A stretch of 64,000 nucleotides of DNA, taken from the NCBI GenBank assembly GCA_025517425.1, contig JAOPJY010000001.1:372001-436000 (forward strand). Reading direction: 5' to 3'. This DNA comes from Halobacteria archaeon AArc-dxtr1. GTDB taxonomy: Archaea; Halobacteriota; Halobacteria; Halobacteriales; Natrialbaceae. Below, piece by piece: positions 16,674 to 25,146 of this stretch. Position numbers and translations under genes: made by a program. The first letter of the stretch is position 1. The number at the start of each line of letters is the position of its first letter. Under the pieces are notes generated by a model, which saw nothing but the letters and a program-made list of their open reading frames with translations, was not told where the DNA came from and did no database searches.

Positions 16674-18011
16674 TTACTCGACGAAGCGATACTTTCGCTC
16701 GCCCATCCGACCCCAGCCGTCGAAGACGAACTCGCTACTGGGTGCCGTCAATGGTTCGATATCCACGTCCATCTCGTGGTTGTGTACGTCGTGGATCATC
16801 TCGTAGTCCGCCCAGGAGAGATCGTAGCGCGCGTTGAGTTGCTCGTCGACGTTGAGTGCTGCAAGCTCGTCCTCCCACCCATCCTGGACGACCTCGGTGT
16901 GGATCTCCGCCTGTGCACCGCTACCGTACGAGCCGACCGCGAGCGTGTCTCCGGACAGGTCCTCGCCGGCGTCGAACGCGCTCTTGAGCGCGCTGACGCG
17001 GGCGACGTGAACCGAGCCCGTGTACCAGTTCCCGACCTCTCGGGAGATCGTGAGCGTCGGTTCGACCGTCTGGGCGTACCAGTCCTGATACCGTTCGGTC
17101 CGCTTCAAGGCGTCCATGTACTCTCGGAGCGCTTCGTGGTAAGCGTCTTCGCCATCAAATGCCTCCGAGCGCGGCTGGCGGCCAATCTCCTCGGCGAGTA
17201 CGTCCTCGATCGCCGTATCGCGGGTGATGTGTCGGTACGCGAGCAGAGCCGCCTTCCGGACCATTCCCGGGAAGGGCGTATGGAATGGGACGAATCGGAC
17301 GTCGTCGGGGTGGACGTCACCTGCGATCGTCTCGTAATCCTCAAGTGCTTCGCGCATGCGTGCGAGGTACACCTGCACCGAGCGTTTGCCGTCGACCGAG
17401 GGGAACTGCTGGTTTGGTTTTAAGAAGTCGGTCTCGTCGGCCGAACCGTAGCCCTGCTCTGTCGAGAGCGAGACGAGGTCGGGATCCTCGTCGATGAGCA
17501 TCGCGACGGCGCCCGCGCCCTGGGTCGCCTCCCCGGCGTCTCCCCGGGCGTACAGTGCTGTGTCACTCGCGATGACCAGCGCCGCTCGCCCGCGGTTGCG
17601 GCCCGCGCGGATCCAGTTGTAGGCATCGTCTAAACTCTGCGTGCCGGCGATACAGGCGAACTTTCGCTCACCTTTGTTGGCATGATGGAAGTCGCCCTCA
17701 AAAACGGTCTCCAGACAGCCTGCGACGTACGTCGAAACCGGCTTCGAGTTGTCGAAGGAACTCTCAGTGGCAACGTCGATTCTGCCAATATCGTCGGGTT
17801 CGAGCCCCTTTCGATCCATCAGCCGGTAGGCAGCATTGGCCCCCATCGTGACGATGTCCTCGTAGCTATCAGGGAACGAGCTGGCGTTCAGCCCGAGCCC
17901 CTTCGTGTACTTTTCGGGGTCCTCGCCCTTCTCGGGTGCAAACGTCCCGGGTAAGTCCAGCTTGAGGTTCCCGGTCCAGATTTCGACGGCGTCGATACCG
18001 ACCGTAGACAT
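16674..18011 (-). CDS. Hydroxymethylglutaryl-CoA synthase
   Basis: A 445-residue thiolase-fold enzyme that condenses acetoacetyl-CoA and acetyl-CoA to HMG-CoA, feeding mevalonate and archaeal isoprenoid lipid synthesis. Catalytic elements are the general-base Glu in 'IDVATESSFDNSKP' (~residue 83), the nucleophile Cys in 'RKFACIAGTQSLDD' (~119) and the His in 'FVPFHTPFPGMVRKA' (~248). It has the eukaryote/haloarchaeal HMGS length, longer than the usual 350-residue archaeal form. ATG 18009-18011 gives 'MSTVGIDAVEIWTGNLKLDL', the classic N-terminus. It stands alone, with DUF2150 upstream on the same strand. Confidence 0.93.
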   Translation of the reverse strand: MSTVGIDAVEIWTGNLKLDLPGTFAPEKGEDPEKYTKGLGLNASSFPDSYEDIVTMGANAAYRLMDRKGLEPDDIGRIDVATESSFDNSKPVSTYVAGCLETVFEGDFHHANKGERKFACIAGTQSLDDAYNWIRAGRNRGRAALVIASDTALYARGDAGEATQGAGAVAMLIDEDPDLVSLSTEQGYGSADETDFLKPNQQFPSVDGKRSVQVYLARMREALEDYETIAGDVHPDDVRFVPFHTPFPGMVRKAALLAYRHITRDTAIEDVLAEEIGRQPRSEAFDGEDAYHEALREYMDALKRTERYQDWYAQTVEPTLTISREVGNWYTGSVHVARVSALKSAFDAGEDLSGDTLAVGSYGSGAQAEIHTEVVQDGWEDELAALNVDEQLNARYDLSWADYEMIHDVHNHEMDVDIEPLTAPSSEFVFDGWGRMGERKYRFVE

Positions 18012-18156
18012 ACCTGTCTAGTGTGGGTGTGGCTACAAGGGCGTGTCGTTCGATTGTTCGACGATCGACGAACTCACTGGGCAACCAGCTGGCTGTGAAC
18101 TGATCGGGCGACTACTGAGATGTGAGGAAAACGGAAACCGCTGCTCGGCCACCTTC

Positions 18157-18735
18157 TCAGTCTTCTTCTTCGACGACTTCCGGGTCACTCATCGCACTCT
18201 GGAGGCTGTCGAGTCCGTTGACCCACTCGGTGACCAGTCCGTACTCGAGCTCTTCGGCCAGCGCCATGTCGAGTTCCTCACCGTCGACGATGAGCGTGCC
18301 GGCCTGTGCGGCGTAGCCGAGGGCTGCGTCTAAGTCCTCTTCGACCTCGGCGTCTGCGGCTGCCCGGACGTAGTCGTCGACGCTTCCCTCTTCGGCCGGT
18401 CCGTTGGCGACGTACTCCTCCGCTGCAAAGAACACACAGACGAGGCTCGTCTGAACACCGTCGACGAGGATGAGCTTCTCCTCGTCCTCGATGTCGACCT
18501 CCGAGAGGACGATCTCGCGAACCTCGCCGATCTCTGAGAGGGCAGCCTCCTCGTCTAGCTCTCCGTCGTCGTAGGCAGCGACGATCTTGGCGATGGCGAT
18601 CGCGGTGTCGTCCTGTAGGTTCAACAGCAAGCGCGCCGAAGACTCGTCTTCCGGATCGATCTCTTCGTCTTTGATGCGACCGATCCAGTTTTGCCAGCGT
18701 TCGGCCGAGTAGAACTCTGTCGGGGGATTGCTCAT
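18157..18735 (-). CDS. DUF2150 family protein
   Basis: This 192-residue acidic protein begins 'MSNPPTEFYSAERWQNWIGR' and has a helical body ('DDTAIAIAKIVAAYDDGELD', 'EEKLILVDGVQTSLVCVFFA'). This is the pattern of the archaea-specific DUF2150 family. The C-terminus ends in a run of Glu/Asp. No catalytic residues or membrane segments are apparent, and the function is unknown. It starts at ATG 18733-18735, between the TatD-like gene and HMG-CoA synthase on the same strand. Confidence 0.82.
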   Translation of the reverse strand: MSNPPTEFYSAERWQNWIGRIKDEEIDPEDESSARLLLNLQDDTAIAIAKIVAAYDDGELDEEAALSEIGEVREIVLSEVDIEDEEKLILVDGVQTSLVCVFFAAEEYVANGPAEEGSVDDYVRAAADAEVEEDLDAALGYAAQAGTLIVDGEELDMALAEELEYGLVTEWVNGLDSLQSAMSDPEVVEEED

Positions 18736-18828
18736 ACAGACACCTACACCGGCCGCTTGAAATGCCTTTCTCTACTCTGCGAACGCGGTACGGCCTGACA
18801 ACGGCGCGATCGCCACTCTTGCAGGCGA

Positions 18829-19677
18829 TTATGTGCGTTCGAGCGTCGCCACCGTGTCGATTCCGTACACCTGCCGGGGTGTCTCCACGTGGGCGACGCT
18901 GACCGCGTCCTCGAACCCCGATTCGAGCAGCCACGAGACGCGGCGTGGCACCGTCTTCGGACCCAACACTGCGCCTGGCCGATCCGGATCGTCGACGAAA
19001 TCGGTTTCCATCAGGAACGGCTTGCCGCGCTCGGCGGCGACTTCGAGACGGTCTTTCTCGCTCATCACGCTCGGCGTCGGCCCCGCGAGCCGTCCCGCAG
19101 CGTAGTGCTTTACCACCTTGTGGGCGGGGACCCCTGCCTCCTCGGCCCAGTCGGTGACCTCTCGGAGATCCTCGCTCGCTTCCGTATGGAGTTGGACGGC
19201 ACAGTCGCGATCACCCGCGAGATCGAACGCGTGGCGCATGACCGCGTTCGAGGCCTCCCAGACGGCGTCCTCGACCTCGTAGTGCGGACGGCCGGATTTC
19301 AGCGCAAGCGCCTCGCCACGGTCGACGTACTCCGCCGCGACGTCGAGACCCCCCTGCATGATCGCCCGCGCTTCCGCAGGGGAGTACCCGCGGTCGATCA
19401 GCTGTGAGATCAACCCGGGATGGACACCGAGGACCGGCCACGCGCGACCCGGAAGGACCTCCGACGCTGCCGAAACGATCTCGACGGTCCGCTCGAAGAC
19501 CGGACGGAAGTCTTCCCCTGCGTCGGCCTCGACGCCGAGGTACCACGAGGGTTTGTTCACCACCAGCAGGTGGGTGCCGCCGAGTCGAACGAAGTCCTCG
19601 ACGGCGTCCAGCCCACGACCGTGGTCCGGATCGAGGTGCATGTGGTTGTCGAGTACCGGCATCTCGTCGTCTTCCAT
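18829..19677 (-). CDS. TatD-like metal-dependent hydrolase (COG1099 type)
   Basis: A 282-residue amidohydrolase-fold protein. Metal ligands visible are the His-x-His in 'VLDNHMHLDPDHGRG' near the N-terminus, a Glu in 'YVDRGEALALKSGRPHYEVE', His residues in 'AVQLHTEASED' and 'HKVVKHYAAGR', and the late Asp in 'FLMETDFVDDPDRP'. The TatD family hydrolyses phosphodiester bonds in nucleic acids, but this archaeal branch is uncharacterised. ATG 19675-19677 is used; an ATG five codons later is equally possible. It lies in a minus-strand series with the NYN gene. Confidence 0.8.
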   Translation of the reverse strand: MEDDEMPVLDNHMHLDPDHGRGLDAVEDFVRLGGTHLLVVNKPSWYLGVEADAGEDFRPVFERTVEIVSAASEVLPGRAWPVLGVHPGLISQLIDRGYSPAEARAIMQGGLDVAAEYVDRGEALALKSGRPHYEVEDAVWEASNAVMRHAFDLAGDRDCAVQLHTEASEDLREVTDWAEEAGVPAHKVVKHYAAGRLAGPTPSVMSEKDRLEVAAERGKPFLMETDFVDDPDRPGAVLGPKTVPRRVSWLLESGFEDAVSVAHVETPRQVYGIDTVATLERT

Positions 19678-19771
19678 ACCCAGCTGTGTGAACGCTGCAG
19701 ATGAAAATGCCTCGGCTTTGATCGCCCTCTCGTCCAGACGGCCCGCCCGGCAGCACTCGCACGTGGGGCCG

Positions 19772-20245
19772 TTACTGCTCGAGAGTCACGGCGTCGTCTG
19801 CGGCGTTTCGAAGCGCGTCCGAGCGCCCGTGGCTGCCCGGCGCAATCGCGACAGTCCCGATCCCGAGGGTGCCAGCGTACTCGAGGACGGGTTTGAAGTC
19901 CGTATCTCGGGAACCGATCACCAGCCGGTCGATGGATCGCTCAGCACAGAGCGCCGTCGCGTCGACCGCGAGTTTGACGTCGACGTCACCGCTAGTGACG
20001 ACGACTTCGAATCCTCGTGCCTCCGCCGCCTGGATGAGTCCGGGCGTCGCGTGTTCATCCAGATAGAGACGCGTTACGCCGACCCGACCGTACTCACCGG
20101 CAGCGACCCGCAGATCGTCCAGATCGACGTCGAACTCGTCCCGGAGGACGTTCGGTCCGTCGACGAACAGTCCGACTGTTGGCTCCGTTGAGCCGCTGGC
20201 TGGAGAATCGGTGAGCCGATCGCGCAGGTGTTCGAGGACGGACAT
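19772..20245 (-). CDS. NYN domain protein (LabA/TIGR00288-like, PIN-fold)
   Basis: This 157-residue protein has the NYN/PIN-like nuclease fold. The acidic residues expected at the active site lie in 'TVGLFVDGPNVLRDE', 'VTSGDVDVKLAVDATAL' and 'LVIGSRDTDFKPVLEYAG'. Family members are predicted metal-dependent RNA-processing nucleases. It begins at ATG 20243-20245 and precedes the TatD-like hydrolase on the same strand, so the two may work together on nucleic acids. Confidence 0.85.
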   Translation of the reverse strand: MSVLEHLRDRLTDSPASGSTEPTVGLFVDGPNVLRDEFDVDLDDLRVAAGEYGRVGVTRLYLDEHATPGLIQAAEARGFEVVVTSGDVDVKLAVDATALCAERSIDRLVIGSRDTDFKPVLEYAGTLGIGTVAIAPGSHGRSDALRNAADDAVTLEQ

Positions 20246-20557
20246 GCGTTTTCGCGACCGTACTCGGGGGGACGCGATAGGTGTGACGAAAGCGCGGCGG
20301 GCGCTCCGATTCGCTCACCTGGCTTGTACTCACAGGTGTCACCGTTTAGTTCGGTCGGCACATTTGACCACGTGGCTCCGGCCCGATCGGTTACGAGAGC
20401 ACACTCGAACGCGGCGACGGAACGGCCGCCGGAGCCGATCGGCGGAGGTCCCCCACCTCCGCCGTTCGATCGTCGACGCCGAGCGCTAGCCCACACGTTC
20501 GGCCCGTCCCAACTGCGACCCACCCCAACGCTCGTTCGGTCGCCGCTTTTGTAGCCC
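20246..20557. other. Intergenic, no gene supported
   Basis: Around 310 bases between the NYN gene and the end of the oxidoreductase/mini-ORF pair. Open frames in the GC-rich part are low-complexity and not protein-like. Nothing regulatory could be assigned. Confidence 0.5.
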
Positions 20558-20650
20558 TCACTCGTCCACTCGATGGAGACGGTAGACGCCGCCACCTTCG
20601 CGGTCGTAGTGGACGTGGGTAGCCGAGAGGGGGCCGACGGCAAGCGTCAT
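20558..20650 (-). CDS. Possible 30-residue protein coupled to the oxidoreductase
   Basis: A 30-codon frame starts at ATG 20648-20650, overlapping the stop of the upstream oxidoreductase gene as ATGA, the arrangement used for translational coupling. The product 'MTLAVGPLSATHVHYDREGG' continues for ten more residues. It resembles nothing known and may be the stub of a decayed partner gene. Coding status is uncertain. Confidence 0.3.
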   Translation of the reverse strand: MTLAVGPLSATHVHYDREGGGVYRLHRVDE

Positions 20651-21609
20651 CGCCCTCTCTCTGCGAGCACGACGGATTCTCCCCGCTCGGCCGATCGCTT
20701 CGCGGCCAGTGCGAGCCGCAGCGAGGCGATCGCTTCCTCGCTCCCGACGTCGGGTTCGGTTCCCGACTCGAGGCAGTCGACGAAGTGTTCGAGTTCGCGC
20801 CGATAGCCGCCGCGAGCGAGCGGGCTCTCGACGACCGACTCCTCGCCGGTCCACTCGCGGTAGGGGTGCTTGCCGTCGCTCGAGAACTCGACGAGTCCGT
20901 CCTCGCCGGCGAACTCGAGTTCGACGGTAAACGGCCGAGTTTCGGGCTGGGCCCACGAAGCCTCGACGTAGCCAACGGCCCCACTCTCGAAGCGCAGCGT
21001 CGCGAACCCGTGGGCGGACTCCTCACTGCGGTGCTGGCGGGCGAAGACGCGCTCGACCGGACCCCAGCACCACCGCAGGTAGTCGAGATCGTGGATTGCC
21101 AGGTCGACGAAGATGCCGCCGCTCTTCTCGGAATCGGCGAACCAGTTCGCTGACCCCCAGTCGGGGAACGGGCTGAGCCGGCGCGCCCGGGCGATGCCCG
21201 GTTCGCCAATCACGAGGTCGCGGGCGCGCTGGTGGCTCGGCATGAATCGAACCACGTGTCCGACCATGAACGTTAGCCCCGCCTCGGAGACGAGTGCCTC
21301 GATCTCGTGGGCCTCCTCTAGGTTGTTCGCGATCGGCTTCTCTACGATCAGGTCGGTCTCCGCCTCGACGGCCGCCTCAACGGCCTCGCGGTGGGTGTGC
21401 GTCGGCGTACAGATGTCGAGGAAGTCAATATCGACCTCCGAACACAGTGTTTCGACGTCGGTGTACGCCTCGGCCGCCAGCCCGGACGCCTCGATGAACG
21501 GTTCGGGTCCGCTCGGCGAGGCGACGGCGGCGACCTCGACATCCATCTCGGCGTACGCGTCGGCGTGGGTTTCGGCCATGAAGCCGGCTCCCGCGATACC
21601 AACCCTCAT
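20647..21609 (-). CDS. Gfo/Idh/MocA family oxidoreductase
   Basis: A 320-residue NAD(P)-dependent dehydrogenase. The N-terminal Rossmann motif is 'MRVGIAGAGFMAETHADAYA'. The family 'EKP' motif is in 'DLIVEKPIANNLEEAHEIEA' (~residue 95), and the catalytic His/Asp region is 'GGIFVDLAIHDLDYLRWCWG' (~175-185). These enzymes oxidise or reduce sugars, inositols or amino sugars; the substrate here is not known. ATG 21607-21609 starts directly at the Rossmann strand. A PIG-L deacetylase is divergent from it, suggesting a role in sugar derivative metabolism. Confidence 0.87.
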   Translation of the reverse strand: MRVGIAGAGFMAETHADAYAEMDVEVAAVASPSGPEPFIEASGLAAEAYTDVETLCSEVDIDFLDICTPTHTHREAVEAAVEAETDLIVEKPIANNLEEAHEIEALVSEAGLTFMVGHVVRFMPSHQRARDLVIGEPGIARARRLSPFPDWGSANWFADSEKSGGIFVDLAIHDLDYLRWCWGPVERVFARQHRSEESAHGFATLRFESGAVGYVEASWAQPETRPFTVELEFAGEDGLVEFSSDGKHPYREWTGEESVVESPLARGGYRRELEHFVDCLESGTEPDVGSEEAIASLRLALAAKRSAERGESVVLAERGR

Positions 21610-21768
21610 GGCACGTCCTCCGCTCTGCCGAGCAATAATATTTCGGTACAGGGACAATCATGAATTGAACGCGCCCGTGTCGCGATCACGTCACAGTCGC
21701 TGTTTGTGTGTCTCGTCCGAGTGGGTGGGAACCACAATCGTTTCGGCAACGCGTCGTGAGTGGCCACC

Positions 21769-22599
21769 ATGAGCGACGATCACAGCCTCCTGGTGGTGGG
21801 CGCCCACCCCGACGACTGTTCGATCAAAGCCGGCGGTATCGCTGCGAAGTACGTCGAGGCAGGGCGGGACGTGACGTTCCTCTCGGTCACCGACGGCAGC
21901 GCCGGCCACCACGAGATGGGGCGTGCCGAACTTGCGGCTCGCCGGAAACGCGAGACCGAGGCGGTCGCCGAGACGTTAGGAATCGACTACGAGGTGTTCG
22001 ATATCCGCGACGGCCTGCTGGAGGCGACTCTCGAGAACCGCCGACGGCTCATCCGGTTCATCCGCGAGGTCGAACCGGACCTCGTCCTCGGTCCACGGCC
22101 GAACGACTACCACCCCGACCACCGCTACTGCGCGGCCGTACTCCAGGACGCCGCCTACACGCTGATCGTCCCGAACGTCTGCCCCGAGGTGCCCGCCCTC
22201 TCGGAGAACCCCGTCTTCGGCTACGTCGCAGACCACTTTCAGAAGCCCGCTCCCTTCGAGCCGGACGTCGTACTGGACGTAAGCGACGTCGAAGACCGGA
22301 AGGTCGAGGCCTTACACTGCCACGAGTCCCAGATGTACGAGTGGTTGCCCTACACCTTTGGCGAGCTCGGTTCGGTACCAGAGGGCGAGGCCGAGCGACG
22401 CGCATGGCTCGCCGACGACGGTCTGAGTCACCTCTCAGAGAACACCGAGATGAACGTCGCCGATCGGTTCCGAGACGAGCTCGTCGAGCGCTACGGCGAG
22501 GATGCAGGATCGGCGGTCGAACACGCTGAAGCGGTCGAAATATCAGAGTACGGCGCGGCGCTGACCAGCGAGTTGCGCGAGGACCTGTTCTTCTTCTAA
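21769..22599 (+). CDS. PIG-L family deacetylase
   Basis: A 276-residue LmbE/PIG-L enzyme that removes N-acetyl groups from amino-sugar substrates using zinc. The metal site is visible: 'VGAHPDDCSIKAGG' (His-Pro-Asp-Asp, ~residues 12-15) and the His-x2-His of 'NDYHPDHRYCAAVL' (~115-118). ATG 21769 is chosen over a GTG three codons upstream. It is divergent from the Gfo/Idh/MocA oxidoreductase, a common pairing for amino-sugar or glycoconjugate metabolism. The natural substrate is unknown; haloarchaeal low-molecular-weight thiol precursors or glycans are possibilities. Confidence 0.87.
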   Translation: MSDDHSLLVVGAHPDDCSIKAGGIAAKYVEAGRDVTFLSVTDGSAGHHEMGRAELAARRKRETEAVAETLGIDYEVFDIRDGLLEATLENRRRLIRFIREVEPDLVLGPRPNDYHPDHRYCAAVLQDAAYTLIVPNVCPEVPALSENPVFGYVADHFQKPAPFEPDVVLDVSDVEDRKVEALHCHESQMYEWLPYTFGELGSVPEGEAERRAWLADDGLSHLSENTEMNVADRFRDELVERYGEDAGSAVEHAEAVEISEYGAALTSELREDLFFF

Positions 22600-22627
22600 C
22601 CTCGAATCTGGCGGACTACCAGAGACG

Positions 22628-22634
22628 GCTTTTT
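22628..22634 (+). terminator. T-rich end signal after PIG-L gene
   Basis: A short T run lies about 30 bases past the stop codon, between two convergent genes. Archaeal terminators often consist only of such oligo-T tracts. Confidence 0.35.
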
Positions 22635-22665
22635 GCTTCAGATGTGGTGGGTTCCCCGGATCGGC

Positions 22666-23307
22666 TCAGACGATCTCGATATCACCGACCATCGTTCCTT
22701 GGTGTGGATCGCAGACGTACTCGACCATCTCCTCGCTGGCCTCGAACTCGAGAGTTTGGGTCTCACCCGTTCCTGAGATGACGTCGGTTTCGTAGTCGTC
22801 GACGACCTCACCGTCTTCGTCTCTGATCTCGATGTTGTGCCCGACGCCGTCCTGGTTCTCCCAGGTGATCTCGTAGGTCTCTCCCTCTTCGAGAATCAGC
22901 GTGGGATTGTCCTCGCCGGCAATCTCCTCGGGCTCGACGCCCTCCCAACCTGGCGTCCGTCCGTCTAGTAGGATCTCGCCGGGCTCGATCGCGTCACCGT
23001 TTTCTTCGTCGTCCTCGTCCTCATCCTCCTCGTCCTCTTCCTCTTCTTCGTCTTCGTCCTCTTCCTCTTCCTCTTCGTCCTCTTCATCTTCCTCGTCTTC
23101 TTCATCCGGGTCATCGGTTTCTTCGTCCTCCTCATCCTCTGGGTCGTCTGTTGCTGGATCCTCTTCGTCTTCTGGATCGTCTGCTGGATCCTCCTCCGGG
23201 TCGTCACCGGGCCCTTCGTCCGTACAGCCGGCGATGAGAGCGCCAGCAGCAGCGATACCACTCAGTTCGAGCATACGTCGGCGGGAGAGCGAATCGTCTG
23301 GAGACAT
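22666..23307 (-). CDS. Blue-copper (halocyanin/plastocyanin-like) lipoprotein with acidic linker
   Basis: This 213-residue protein starts 'MSPDDSLSRRRMLELSG', a Tat signal with twin Arg, followed by lipobox 'GALIAGC' (Cys ~25). It is therefore exported folded and lipid-anchored outside the membrane. A very acidic linker of about 75 Asp/Glu-rich residues leads to a cupredoxin domain (~110-213). Copper ligands are the His of 'QDGVGHNIEIRDEDG' and the Cys, His and Met of 'YVCDPHQGTMVGDIE'. It is likely an electron carrier. The ATG at 23305-23307 is chosen because the frame upstream runs antisense to the divergent Bat-type gene. Confidence 0.87.
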   Translation of the reverse strand: MSPDDSLSRRRMLELSGIAAAGALIAGCTDEGPGDDPEEDPADDPEDEEDPATDDPEDEEDEETDDPDEEDEEDEEDEEEEEEDEDEEEEEDEEDEDEDDEENGDAIEPGEILLDGRTPGWEGVEPEEIAGEDNPTLILEEGETYEITWENQDGVGHNIEIRDEDGEVVDDYETDVISGTGETQTLEFEASEEMVEYVCDPHQGTMVGDIEIV

Positions 23308-23488
23308 CGTTTCAGTGTGTTTGAGGGTTCTCAGACGCATAGGTAACTGGCCGTCACTTGCATGGTCCTCTAGCGCGGTAGACAGACGACGAGCAGACCG
23401 TTGCGGTAGCGTGACTGTCTCGATTGGGGCTACTAGCATCTTTGGAGGTGTGGTTAATGCGATCCTCCAAGAAAGACAGTATACGACC

Positions 23489-24157
23489 ATGACTGCAATC
23501 GCAGATCTCGAACTTGCGGCGGGGACGGCGGGACTCGGCGAACTCTTTGACCGAGTGCCGGACATCAGATGCGAGATGGAACGCGTCGTCGCTTCCGGGG
23601 AACGGAATCTCTGGCTGTCGGGTCGAGATCGAGACGCGGTCGAAGCGGCGCTCGACCGGTCCGACCGGATTGTCGACTGGACCCACCTCTGTGAGCGAGA
23701 CGATCGCCGACTGTACAGCGTCGCATTCGACGGCGAAACCGTCGACATCTTCGATCAGGTCGTCGACGCTGGCGGAACTGTCCTCCGAGCGACGGCCACT
23801 GACGGATCGTGGCAACTTCGGGCCAGGTTCAGCGAACGGGAACGAGTCAGCGATCTCTACGAGAGTCTTCGTGCCGCCGAAACACGACCGCGAATCGTCC
23901 GTCTGGTCGATCTCGATACGGCGGTCTCTTCGCGCGCCGGGCTGACGCCCCAGCAACACGAGACGCTCGTGGCCGCGATCGACCACGGCTACTTCGAGAT
24001 CCCGCGGGAGACGTCGATGCAAGAGCTCTCCGATGAGCTCGGAATCTCCCACCAGGCCCTCTCAGAGCGTCTCAGGCGGGCGTATCGATCGATCGTCGCT
24101 GCCGAGCTGGACGTGACCGACGATCGACGCTCCACGCCGTCGATGCCGTCGGACTGA
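23489..24157 (+). CDS. Bat-type HTH-10 transcriptional regulator
   Basis: A 222-residue haloarchaeal regulator beginning 'MTAIADLELAAGTAGLGELF', the typical N-terminus of bacterio-opsin-activator-like proteins. The C-terminus holds the HTH-10 domain: 'LTPQQHETLVAAIDHGYFEI', 'TSMQELSDELGISHQALSER' and 'LRRAYRSIVAAEL'. No PAS or GAF domain is present, so the N-terminal 150 residues must carry the sensing function. It is divergent from the copper lipoprotein across 180 bases and may control it. The start is ATG 23489-23491. Confidence 0.87.
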   Translation: MTAIADLELAAGTAGLGELFDRVPDIRCEMERVVASGERNLWLSGRDRDAVEAALDRSDRIVDWTHLCERDDRRLYSVAFDGETVDIFDQVVDAGGTVLRATATDGSWQLRARFSERERVSDLYESLRAAETRPRIVRLVDLDTAVSSRAGLTPQQHETLVAAIDHGYFEIPRETSMQELSDELGISHQALSERLRRAYRSIVAAELDVTDDRRSTPSMPSD

Positions 24158-24195
24158 AGCGGTACCCGCGTTCCCACCCCGAGTCTTCGCATCGA

Positions 24196-24210
24196 CACGC
24201 ATGATGCGTG
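24196..24210. repeat. Perfect palindrome CACGCAT-G-ATGCGTG
   Basis: Seven-base arms surround a single G about 40 bases past the Bat-type gene and 90 before the PRC-type gene. It may be a protein-binding site for the latter or a transcript-end hairpin. Confidence 0.4.
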
Positions 24211-24300
24211 CGCCGAGATGTAACGTGAGACTACGTAGCACGGGAGGTGTCACACGCAAGCATCACCGGCTTGCCGCAGGTCGTCGTTTCTGTGTTTGCA

Positions 24301-25146
24301 ATGTGTGCACAGTTCAGTGACGACGACGTTGGGAAAAGCGTCGTCAACGAGAACGGCGATGAAGTTGGAATCGTCACCGCAGTCGAACACGGTACTGCCC
24401 ATGTCAAACCGGACCCAGGTGTGACGGACACGATCAAAGCAAAGCTGGGCTGGCAGGGGACTGACGACGAATCCTATCCCCTTCAGGAGCCGGCAATCGC
24501 TAGTGTGACCGACGATGCGGTCCACCTCCAGGGAGACCTCGGCGGGACGAGTACGGGCCGTGGCACCGATACGACAGGAAGCAGGGAGGGGACCACCTCG
24601 GTCGGCGACGACTCTGGAACGAGAACGGACGAACCGGGATCGATGACTGGACAACCCGGAATTAGCGACCACGATTCACAGACAACTGGAAGCGAAGCAG
24701 CCGGTGGCAGTAGCGTCATCAGTAGCGACGACGATGACAGCATGCTCGGCGATGACGATGACAGCATGATCGGCGACGACGATGACAGCATGCTCGGCGA
24801 TGACGATGACAGCATGATCGGCGACGACGATGACAGCATGCTCGGGGACGATGATAGTCGTGTTGGAGACGATGACGACGGTCTCATCGGGGACGACGAT
24901 GACAGCATGATCGGCGATGACGACGACAGCATGCTCGGTGACGATGATGATAGCCGAATTGGGGACGACGACGACAGCATGATCGGGGACGACGACAGTC
25001 GTGTTGGAGACGACGACGACGGTCTCATCGGTGACGATGACGACGACCTCATTGGCGACGACGATGACAGCATGCTCGGCGACGACGATGACAGTCGAAT
25101 CGGGGACGACGATGACGACGACCTCATCGATGACGATACTCGATAA
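24301..25146 (+). CDS. PRC-barrel-like protein with Asp-rich octapeptide repeats
   Basis: This 281-residue protein has an N-terminal domain of about 75 residues ('FSDDDVGKSVVNENGDEVGI', 'TIKAKLGWQGTDDESYPLQE') that looks like a haloarchaeal PRC-barrel domain. A Gly/Thr/Ser-rich linker follows. Residues ~143-281 are about 17 tandem copies of an octapeptide of the form DDDDSMLG, with Leu/Ile alternation and DDDSRVG and DDDDGLIG variants. Such repeats could bind cations or simply be an acidic brush. ATG 24301-24303 starts the conserved domain. No signal peptide is seen, so it is probably cytoplasmic. The function is unknown. Confidence 0.75.
   Translation: MCAQFSDDDVGKSVVNENGDEVGIVTAVEHGTAHVKPDPGVTDTIKAKLGWQGTDDESYPLQEPAIASVTDDAVHLQGDLGGTSTGRGTDTTGSREGTTSVGDDSGTRTDEPGSMTGQPGISDHDSQTTGSEAAGGSSVISSDDDDSMLGDDDDSMIGDDDDSMLGDDDDSMIGDDDDSMLGDDDSRVGDDDDGLIGDDDDSMIGDDDDSMLGDDDDSRIGDDDDSMIGDDDSRVGDDDDGLIGDDDDDLIGDDDDSMLGDDDDSRIGDDDDDDLIDDDTR
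24727..25140 (+). repeat. 24-bp tandem coding repeat (Asp-rich octapeptide)
   Basis: About 17 in-frame units of roughly 24 bp encode DDDDSMLG-type peptides; some units are 21 bp. Units 5-10 and 11-16 share the same order of variants, showing a larger duplication of about 141 bp on top of the basic repeat. The tract can be expected to expand or contract. Confidence 0.9.

Noticed and set aside
20074-20643. Minus-strand frame spanning the intergenic region next to the NYN gene
   Set aside because: It is dominated by Gly/Ser/Arg stretches, overlaps the NYN gene out of frame, and shows no conserved motif.
22901-23488. N-terminal Ser-rich extension of the Bat-type regulator
   Set aside because: That part is the antisense of the acidic linker of the copper lipoprotein. 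The regulator's typical N-terminus begins at 23489.
24727-25140. Possible CRISPR-like array
   Set aside because: The regular 24-bp period is in frame, without unique spacers, and encodes a continuous peptide repeat; it is a coding tandem repeat.
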